11,551 nucleotides of DNA from Baffinella frigidus (Eukaryota; Cryptophyceae; Cryptomonadales; Baffinellaceae). Within the stretch, counting starts at the first letter, position 1. Every line of letters starts with the position of its first letter. Where the stretch lies: NCBI GenBank assembly GCA_026770585.1, contig MU647326.1, positions 40,486 through 52,036 of the forward strand. Direction: 5' to 3'. This document shows positions 7,901-11,551 of this stretch, piece by piece. Below the pieces are notes generated by a model. That model did not search any database. It was not told the origin of the DNA and worked only from the letters and a program-made list of their open reading frames with translations. The translations under genes and the position numbers were made by a program.

Positions 7901-10900
7901 TATTCTAGATGGACTGCTTTGTGAAACTCCGACTTTTGACCTGGCGTGGCGTGTAAAGAATCTTTGGAAAAAATGTAAAGTGATTTTGTAAAGTAACCTG
8001 GCGTGGCTGCGCAGGGTGCGTACGATCCGGATCGCTTTACAAACTTTACAAAGATATTTTCGCTCAGCGTGCGCCCTCACAAAGATATTTTCGCTCAGCG
8101 TGCGCCCTCACCCACCCCGATGCCTCCACCCCGACCCCCAAACCCCAAACCCTGAACCCTTACATACGTAACACACGTTGCCTGATCTGTGCAGGGTGCG
8201 TACTCGCGCGTGAGTCTCGGATCGCGGTCCGCGTGCCGGGGGGTGCAGTTGACTAACCCGGGCTCTTCCTGGTACTAAGCCTGCCCGGATTAGCCAACTC
8301 CCTGGTACAAACCCGCCCTAATCAGTCAACCGCATGGCTGCGCAGGGTGCGTACTCGCGTGTGAGCCTCGGATCGCGTTCAGCGTGCGCTCTCACCCACC
8401 CCGAGTCCGAGATCCGGTAGTTCCCCCCCTTCAAAGTGTTGAGGATTTAGCAATCAGGTTTTGGGATCGGGCTGGTGGTTTGGGGTTCAGTATTTAGGGT
8501 GGAAGGTTTAGCTCGGTCTGCGCTCTCACCCACCCCGAGTCCGAGATCCGCCCCCCCCCCCCCCCCCTAAACCCTGAAAGTGTTCACGATTCAGCAATCA
8601 TGTTTTAGGGATCAGGCTGGACGATGCTGATACTAAACCCTAAACCCTAAACCCTGAACCTGAAACCCTAAACCCTAAACCCTGAACCCTGAACCTGAAA
8701 CCCTAAACCCTAAACCCTGAACCCTGAACCAGAAACCCTAAACCCTAAACCCTGAACCCTGAACCTGAAACCCTAAACCCTAAACCCTGAACCCTGAAAC
8801 TGAAACCCTAAACCCTAAACCCTGAACCCTGAACCTGAAGCCCTAAACCCTAAACCCTACGTTTGCCAGGTGCTGGGGGGCCAACGAGTTCGGCCAGGTG
8901 CGAGACCCGCTTATATGTGTTTGTACCACGACATTGTAAAAGTGTACCGGGATGGAGAGTGTATAATACGTTGTTGCGGGTTTGAGGGCGTGGCCAGCCT
9001 GCGCTCTCACTCACCCCGAGTCCGAGATCCGGTGCTGGTGGGCCAACGAGTTCGTTCAGGTGCGAGGCCCGCTTATATGTGTTTGTACCACGACATTGTA
9101 AAATGGATATCCGGGGATAACGTGACCAACCATCGCTGACTTTTTGCGTGTTTCCTAAAAAAAAAATCAATAATTAACTACTGGAACGTTCTCCGTAGTA
9201 TTCTGAGTGGTTGTGAGGCATGTTCTTGTGAAGTAAATCAGGACACACAGCCAGACCCGAATACATTTTTCCGTACAGGGACGATTTACAAATGTCCCGG
9301 ACATTGGAGGGAATAAGTGGAGAGTGTACAACAACTTGGGACATTTGTAAATCGTCCCTGCACCGAGGTTACAAATGCCCCAAGTTGTTGTACACTCTCC
9401 ACTTATTCCCTCCACGGTGGAGAGTGTACAACAACTCGCTGCGGCTTGGAGCGGCGGGCCCCTGATTCTGGGTTCATTGGAGACTCGGCAGTCCACCGTA
9501 TAGACGAATTTTGGAATAGAAGGACGGTGGCGCCATTTTTGGAGCGTCCTTGCACGGAAAGGTTCATTTTGTGGACGTGATGAGAGTAAGCCTTGGGGGC
9601 GGGTGGGCGGGTTACCGGTACCCTGAATTCGAAGAGTTTTCTGATACAGGTTTCGGGCACGCCGGGGGGGGGTGGATGGGCGGGGCTCTCGTGCGGGGGG
9701 GCGCATTGCTGCGCGATCCAGGAACCTGAAGGTAGCGAGCCTCATTCCCACTCTGTAAAGCAAGCAACCCCTCTCTGTAAAGCGACACCTACCGACGAAT
9801 TCGAGGGGGGTTCCCCACACGCGAACCCTACGTCCTAGGGGGGGGTGGGCGGGCCTCTCGTGCGGTGGTGCACACTGCTGCGCGGTCCAGGAACCTGAAG
9901 GTTATGATCCTCACCCCCAAACACTCACACTCTGTAAAGCGACTGGCGATGTAAAGCGACTCGAGGAGTGTAAAGCGACGCCTCGAGTCGCAAGAACTCG
10001 AGGGGATTCCCCATGGGCAAACCGTAAGCCCAGCGGGTGGGCCTCTCGTGCGGGGGGGCACACTGCTGCGCGATCCAGAAACCTGAAGGTTATGATCCTC
10101 ACCCCCAAACAACCCCACCACGCAACGAAATTTGGAATAGAAGGACGGTGGCGCCATTTTGGGAGCGTCCTTGTACGAAAAGGTTCATTTTGTGGACGTG
10201 ATGAGAATAAGCCTTGGGGGTGGATGGGCGGGGCTCTCATGCGGGGGCGCGCTCTGCTGCGCGATCCGTGGACCTGAAGGTTATGATCCTCACCCCCAAA
10301 CACCCCCACCAAGTGACGAATTTTGGAATAGAAGGACAGTGGCGCCATTTTTGGAGCGTTCTTGTACGGAAAGGTTCATTTTGTGGACGTGATGAGAATC
10401 AGCCTTGGGGGCGGGTGGGCGGGGCTCTCGTGCTCTCGTGCGGGGGGGTGCATGGCAGCGCAATTCGGGAACCTCAAGGTTATGATCCTCACCCCCAAAC
10501 ACCCCCACTCTGTAAAGCGACTAAGAACTCGAGGCTGTTCCGCGCGAACCCTAATCCCTTCTGCAAAGCAGTCTCGCCGTTTTGTAAAGCGATTGTCGCG
10601 CTAAATCCTGATCCCTGAGCTCTAAACCCTAAACCCTCACCCCCAAACCCCAAACCCTTGACCCCCCTAACCCCAAAATCTACAACCCCAAACCCCAAAC
10701 CCCAAACCCAAAATCCAGAACCCAAAACCCAAAACCCAAAACCTAAACCCCAAACAAAAAGCAGGCACGGTGGTGTGCTGGGGCGGGGCGGACAAATACG
10801 TAACTGGCCGGAGCCCCCCCACCGCCCCCGTGTCTCAGGTTATTTACCCTGACCCATTTCGGTAAGACCAGGCTCTTTCCCACTCCGAAGTTGACGGGAT

Positions 10901-11440
10901 TTGTATGCAGTGCATAGGGTTCTAACCCCTGGGGCGGGGCGGACAAATACGTAACTGGCCGGAGCCCCCCCACCGCCCCCGTGTCGCAGGTATTTAGGGT
11001 GTTGGGTTTAGGCGTTATTTGTCAGGGGTTTGGGGTTCAGGGTTTAGGGATTATGGTTTGGGGTGTGGGGTGTGGGGGTTAGATGCCGCGCCTCTTTGAA
11101 ACTCGCCCCTCCCGACCGCCCCCGTGTCGTGTGGGCCCTTTTCGAAATTCGGAGAGCCCAGCTTTCAAAACCCGTCGCGTCTTTCCACGCCAGGTCATAA
11201 GTGACAATTTCAAACGCAACGTTTCGCGCTAAAAGTGTTTCGTGCTACAAAAACAATTATACCGCCGGGCAACGGCTCCAATTCCCTTTTGGTTTCCCTC
11301 GTGAGAATCAACTTTACTCGTAGATGGTGTAGTATAATGAAAATTGGACTTGTGACCTGGCGTGGCCTTATCTGCAGGTCTCGTCCGGCGAGGACCATTC
11401 GTGCGCGATCCTCAAGGAGGACCGCTCGGTCTTCTGCTGG
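4395..11440 (+). CDS. Secreted RCC1-repeat (beta-propeller) protein, multi-exon, 3' incomplete
   Basis: Ten small exons (eleven if exon 5 is split) join in phase with GT-AG borders: 4395-4531, 4766-4805, 5900-5974, 6420-6492, the exon 5 region, 8346-8416, 8870-8897, 9650-9731, 10765-10838 and 11378-11440. With exon 5 split (7470-7493 plus 7673-7725) this gives 240 codons without a stop. The protein starts with a signal peptide and continues as at least five and a half RCC1-type repeats with the pattern GGxHSC, 8-10 residues, CWG, then a loop often ending in Q. Each repeat has a Cys before and a Cys in the CWG motif, as in secreted RCC1-like propellers where such pairs can form disulphides. 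Known RCC1-family members form seven-bladed propellers that act as binding scaffolds; the partner here is unknown. A complete propeller would need more exons to the right. Intron phases run 2,0,0,1,(1),0,2,0,1,0,0. I am confident of the family, less so of the exact exon 5 and of which exon 8 copy is used. Confidence 0.75.
4766..4805 (+). CDS. RCC1-like gene, exon 2 (40 nt): ISCWGEEEYGNNQ
   Basis: Acceptor TTTGCCGCAG and donor GTCCTT. Joined to exon 1, the split codon gives R, then the CWG half of repeat 1 and a typical loop ending in NNQ. It exits in phase 0. Eleven bases into the following intron, TTTAGGG DNA begins. Confidence 0.75.
4819..5004 (+). repeat. Intron 2 telomere-like tracts, G-rich on plus strand
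   Basis: A short TTTAGGG/TTAGGGG tract at 4819-4861 is followed by a nearly perfect TTGAGGG array at 4923-5004. The two are separated by 60 bp of unique DNA. The sense RNA of the intron would be G-rich here, unlike most of the other introns. Confidence 0.9.
5031..5306 (+). repeat. CCCTAAA tracts with three spaced copies of a 33-bp block
   Basis: A block reading CGGTCCCGCG, then AGCTTCTC(T/C)AGGTGGCGC occurs at 5031-5063 and 5173-5206, and in shortened form at 5282-5306. CCCTAAA/CCCTACA tracts lie between (about 5065-5165 and 5208-5274). Telomere-like DNA switches here from G-rich to C-rich on the plus strand, which suggests an inversion junction or independent insertions. Confidence 0.8.
5476..5510. 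repeat. Perfect 14-bp hairpin next to an exon 3 acceptor copy
   Basis: CCCCCGTGGGCGTC (5476-5489) and GACGCCCACGGGGG (5497-5510) are exact reverse complements around a 7-nt loop. The right arm is itself a copy of the 5' end of exon 3. A hairpin here could mask the decoy acceptor in the pre-mRNA. Confidence 0.8.
5497..5899 (+). repeat. Array of four decoy copies of the exon 3 acceptor
   Basis: Copies of the exon 3 start follow CAG at about 5498, 5630, 5731 and 5818, before the full exon at 5900. They read APTGEF, APTGAFSA or APTGDLSA against APAGDFSA in the exon. Each is preceded by AAAGCG or GATAACGGTCTCTCTCC-like sequence, so acceptor and upstream tract were duplicated together, with spacing shrinking from 132 to 82 bp. 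Only the last copy continues into the conserved HSC motif. Confidence 0.8.
5900..5974 (+). CDS. RCC1-like gene, exon 3 (75 nt): repeat 2, first half
   Basis: It encodes 25 residues including FSAVACGSWHSCGIRADT, the clearest RCC1 half-repeat. Acceptor TGGGCGCAG and donor GTGCGA; phase 0 at both ends. A nearer CAG at 5907-5909 was rejected because it breaks the frame. Confidence 0.8.
6071..6106 (+). repeat. Copy of exon 3 3' end with donor
   Basis: The 36 bases encode WHSCGIRADSKK and are followed by GTGCGA, as in exon 3. There are three base differences from exon 3: two synonymous and one Thr-to-Ser. No acceptor lies close upstream, so this is a decoy donor or exon fragment inside intron 3. 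Confidence 0.8.
6253..6280 (+). repeat. Copy of exon 4 5' end with acceptor
   Basis: After A8GCAG the sequence TGCTTTGGATCAGGCTACGC matches exon 4 from its third codon (CFGSGYA). It lies in intron 3, so the exon 3/4 boundary pair is duplicated: donor copy at 6107, acceptor copy at 6252. Confidence 0.75.
6420..6492 (+). CDS. RCC1-like gene, exon 4 (73 nt): CFG half of repeat 2 into repeat 3
   Basis: It encodes VECFGSGYALHAAPTAEP, then VLAVSAG with the last codon split. Acceptor AAAATCCAG; donor GTGAGC, phase 1. CFG replaces the usual CWG but keeps Cys and Gly. Confidence 0.8.
6477..6947 (+). repeat. 149-bp tandem triplication containing the exon 4 donor
   Basis: The exon end TCGCCGTCTCTGCGG and donor recur at exactly 149-bp spacing: the donor G is at 6493, 6642, 6791 and 6940. 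The third donor is changed to GCGAG, and the fourth is GTAAGC after GCCG. The units share TTTACAAG(T/C)CGTTTTGTACCAG-like and GGAGGGTG(T/C)CCCCCGTAGG segments. Copies 2-4 are preceded by CAG, so they resemble 16-nt micro-exons (VAVSAG). Confidence 0.85.
6948..7469 (+). other. Rest of intron 4 before the exon 5 region
   Basis: It holds GATTAGT-rich segments related in inverted orientation to intron 5 (8245-8335) and two more donor-like copies reading CTG(C/G)GGGTGAGC(T/G)GTTTTCGGAACC (about 7046 and 7161). A C-rich telomere-like tract (about 7199-7270) and the 21-bp repeat at 7410-7430 follow. No separate gene was seen. Confidence 0.6.
7410..7430 (+). repeat. 21-bp dispersed repeat, copy 2
   Basis: Identical to 292-312. 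An ACCTACCGTAGGT palindrome, a motif typical of the left end of the window, lies just upstream at about 7382. Confidence 0.85.
7470..7493 (+). CDS. RCC1-like gene, candidate exon 5a (24 nt): FAHSC
   Basis: Acceptor CGTGCGCAG. Joined to exon 4 it reads SAGFAHSCVC, ending phase 1 at a GTCAAC donor similar to the exon 1 donor. If used with 7673-7725 the frame is intact. The alternative is that this is a diverged copy of the start of 7641-7725; a third, truncated copy follows CAG at about 7561. Confidence 0.45.
7641..7725 (+). CDS. RCC1-like gene, exon 5 region: repeat 3, frame conflict as a single exon
   Basis: From the acceptor CCTGACCCAG the exon reads GFAHSCAVLAQDLSL, the best match to the repeat. 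The run (TC)6 at 7675-7686 then puts CWGPNDALDPPE out of frame by two bases. Either a CT unit was gained (pseudogene, allele or sequencing error), or only 7673-7725 (acceptor GCTGGCGCAG) is used with exon 5a at 7470-7493. The donor is GTTGGC, phase 0. Confidence 0.6.
8048..8119 (+). repeat. 31-bp tandem duplication with exon 6-like segment
   Basis: The unit ACAAAGATATTTTCGCTCAG, then CGTGCGCCCTC, is present twice in a row (8048-8078 and 8079-8109). The second copy continues as SACALTHPD in the exon 6 frame. It is a fragment of exon 6 fused to AT-rich DNA. Confidence 0.8.
8195..8236 (+). repeat. Upstream copy of exon 6 5' end (possible alternative exon)
   Basis: After GTGCAG it encodes GAYSRVSLGSRSAC, exactly as exon 6. 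All four base differences in this stretch are synonymous third-position changes. Similarity ends after the Cys codon, and no good in-phase donor with the rest of the repeat was found. Confidence 0.75.
8346..8416 (+). CDS. RCC1-like gene, exon 6 (71 nt): repeat 4, first half
   Basis: Encodes GAYSRVSLGSRSACALTHP, then ESEIR with the last codon split (phase 2). Acceptor GCTGCGCAG, donor GTAGTT. SAC replaces HSC. Confidence 0.75.
8385..8625 (+). repeat. Tandem duplication of exon 6 3' end with intron 6 start
   Basis: The 32 bases 8385-8416 recur exactly at 8519-8550, and the following intron DNA (AGTGTT, ATTTAGCAATCA, GGGATC, GGGCTGG) is repeated too. In the second copy the donor is replaced by a run of 17 C (8551-8567) followed by CCCTAAA, so that copy cannot splice at this point. 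Confidence 0.8.
8639..8862 (+). repeat. 35-bp higher-order telomere-like repeat in intron 6
   Basis: The unit is built of 6+8+7+7+7 bases of CCCTAAA/CCCTGAA type. The marker GAACCTGAAA (or a one-base variant) falls at 8656, 8691, 8726, 8761, 8796 and 8831, exactly 35 bp apart. It must have expanded as a block, not by telomerase addition of single heptamers. Confidence 0.9.
8870..8897 (+). CDS. RCC1-like gene, exon 7 (28-nt micro-exon): CWGANEFGQ
   Basis: Acceptor GTTTGCCAG, donor GTGCGA. The first base completes the Arg codon from exon 6, then CWGANEFGQ ends repeat 4 in phase 0. The call is supported by the fused copy at 9000-9059, where the same residues follow exon 6 sequence directly. Confidence 0.75.
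9000..9059 (+). repeat. Fused copy of exons 6 and 7 without intron 6
   Basis: The frame reads CALTHPESEIRCWWANEFVQ without interruption, followed by the same donor and 40 bp of downstream sequence as exon 7 (GTGCGAG, then TTATATGTGTTTGTACC). Changes from exons 6 and 7 are ACC to ACT (silent), G to W and G to V. No acceptor was recognised upstream. It could be an intron-loss product or the state before intron 6 arose. Confidence 0.75.
9276..9435. repeat. Nested perfect inverted repeats in intron 7
   Basis: A 23-bp perfect pair (9276-9298 with 9338-9360, CAGGGACGATTTACAAATG arm start) overlaps a 35-bp perfect pair (9306-9340 with 9379-9413). A third part-copy of the second arm lies at 9419-9435. 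The RNA could fold into alternative long hairpins. It looks like a young fold-back element; a weaker relative lies near 8951-8978. Confidence 0.9.
9650..9731 (+). CDS. RCC1-like gene, exon 8 (82 nt): repeat 5, first half
   Basis: Encodes VSGTPGGGGWAGLSCGGA, then HCCAIQEPE and a split Gly codon. Acceptor TTTTCTGATACAG is the best pyrimidine-rich site in the area; donor GTAGCG, phase 1. HCC replaces HSC. Four further copies lie downstream. Confidence 0.7.
10403..10478 (+). CDS. Candidate alternative exon 8' (76 nt)
   Basis: After GAGAATCAG it reads PWGRVGGALVLSCGGV, then HGSAIREPQ and a split Gly codon. It enters in phase 0 and leaves in phase 1 at a GTTATG donor, exactly like exon 8, so it could replace exon 8. 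An 8-bp duplication of TGCTCTCG type, absent from the other copies, sets this frame. It may equally be an unused copy. Confidence 0.4.
10540..10757 (+). repeat. C-rich telomere-like tract in intron 8
   Basis: Degenerate CCCTAAA, CCCCAAA and CCCAAAA heptamers, densest at 10620-10757, run up to the acceptor of exon 9. The plus (sense) strand is C-rich. Confidence 0.9.
10765..10838 (+). CDS. RCC1-like gene, exon 9 (74 nt): repeat 5, CWG half
   Basis: Acceptor AAAAAGCAG. Joined to exon 8 it reads GTVVCWGGADKYVTGRSP, then PTAPVSQ, and exits in phase 0 at GTTATT. Joined to exon 10 it gives VSQ-VSSGEDHSC, a natural repeat boundary. Confidence 0.75.
10929..10989 (+). repeat. Copy of exon 9 3' part with donor
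   Basis: 61 bases match exon 9 with a single silent change (TCT to TCG) and are followed by a GTATTT donor. The TGC of CWG and the acceptor are missing. A further remnant (ACCGCCCCCGTGTCG) lies at about 11115. Confidence 0.85.
10990..11080 (+). repeat. G-rich telomere-like tract in intron 9
   Basis: TTTAGGG, TTTGGGG and TGTGGGG heptamers begin right after the exon 9 copy. Orientation is opposite to the tracts in introns 8 and 10. Confidence 0.8.
11378..11440 (+). CDS. RCC1-like gene, exon 10 (63 nt): repeat 6, first half
   Basis: Encodes VSSGEDHSCAILKEDR, then SVFCW, with phase 0 at both ends. Acceptor TTATCTGCAG; donor GTAAAC, which is itself the start of a CCCTAAA tract. The Gly of CWG must come from the next exon, beyond the window. 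Confidence 0.8.
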
Positions 11441-11551
11441 GTAAACCCTAAACACCAAACCCTAAACCCTAAACCCTGAACCCTAAACCCTGAACCCTAA
11501 ACCCTAAACCCTAAACCCTGAACCCTAAACCCTAAACCCTAAACCCTAAAC
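11441..11551 (+). repeat. CCCTAAA/CCCTGAA tract to the right edge
   Basis: Regular CCCTAAA with interspersed CCCTGAA starts within the donor of exon 10 and runs off the window. The C-rich strand is the plus strand. Confidence 0.95.

Larger units (their letters stand above)
7726..8345 (+). other. Intron 5: telomere tracts and exon 6 acceptor copies
   Basis: Contains C-rich heptamer tracts (about 7731-7812 and 8120-8165), a 31-bp tandem duplication (8048-8109) ending in an exon 6-like segment, and GGTGCGTAC after GCAG at 8015 and 8195. The CCTGGCGTGGC motif at about 7939 and 7997 recurs before exon 10 (about 11356). No independent gene was seen. Confidence 0.65.
9505..10507 (+). repeat. Repeat cluster with five exon 8 copies
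   Basis: Exon 8-like segments end at donors at 9732, 9901, 10089, 10280 and 10479; the last four are followed by GTTATGATCCTCACCCCCAA. A flanking block (CGAATTTTGGAATAGAAGG onward, about 100 bp) starts at 9505, 10126 and 10317. The last two units form a 191-bp tandem repeat. TGTAAAGCGAC motifs are scattered between them. Confidence 0.85.

Noticed and set aside
7883-8080. 65-codon minus frame with CKVC and several His
   Set aside because: The Cys-His spacing does not fit a C2H2 finger, and it lies over intron repeats.
9167-9820. 217-codon open frame on the minus strand
   Set aside because: It runs antisense through the fold-back element and exon 8, shows no domain, and its length follows from GC-rich repeat composition.
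11441-11551. True chromosome end at the right edge
   Set aside because: The C-rich strand is on the plus strand, whereas a right-hand telomere should read TTTAGGG on this strand; the tract is more likely interstitial and the gene is unfinished here.

Overview
The window looks like repeat-rich nuclear DNA of a eukaryote. The signs are plant/alveolate-type telomere heptamers (TTTAGGG with frequent TTCAGGG, TTGAGGG and TGTAGGG variants), GT-AG introns, a C2H2 zinc-finger gene and a signal-peptide gene with A at -3 and G at +4 of its ATG. The mix of TTTAGGG and TTCAGGG is compatible with an alveolate such as a chromerid alga, but this is a weak inference: dinoflagellates, other algae and plants also use TTTAGGG. 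Nothing bacterial, viral, rRNA, tRNA or CRISPR-like was seen.

Layout. Bases 1-3680 hold no convincing gene. They contain short direct repeats, several fold-back (inverted-repeat) elements, a three-copy dispersed repeat and two large interstitial telomere-like arrays (about 1735-2167 and 3007-3667). A compact single-exon C2H2 zinc-finger gene lies on the minus strand (3685-4203). It is head-to-head with a second gene, and 191 bp separates the two ATGs.

The rest of the window, 4395 to the right edge, is best read as ONE plus-strand gene broken into ten or eleven tiny exons (24-137 nt). It encodes a secreted, cysteine-paired RCC1-type beta-propeller protein. The exons join in phase, with GT-AG borders, into an open frame of 240 codons in the model that splits exon 5; the frame is still open at the right edge. 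Each repeat has the pattern (C/S)GGxHSC-(8-10 residues)-CWG. None of the longer ORFs shows this gene, because the exons are far shorter than the introns.

The most unusual feature is what the introns are made of. They combine telomere-like tracts with repeated copies of the gene's own exon ends and splice junctions. There are five copies of the exon 3 acceptor, an exact 149-bp triplication of the exon 4 donor, extra copies of exon 6 and exon 9 ends, five copies of exon 8 (the last a splice-compatible possible alternative exon), and a copy of exons 6 and 7 fused without the intron between them. By eye, most differences in the copies of exons 3, 6, 8 and 9 are synonymous (12 of 14). This suggests that some copies are, or recently were, coding. 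The candidate system is therefore a propeller gene whose introns grow by exon-boundary duplication and telomere-repeat expansion, possibly giving alternative exons or intron gain. RNA evidence is needed to decide.
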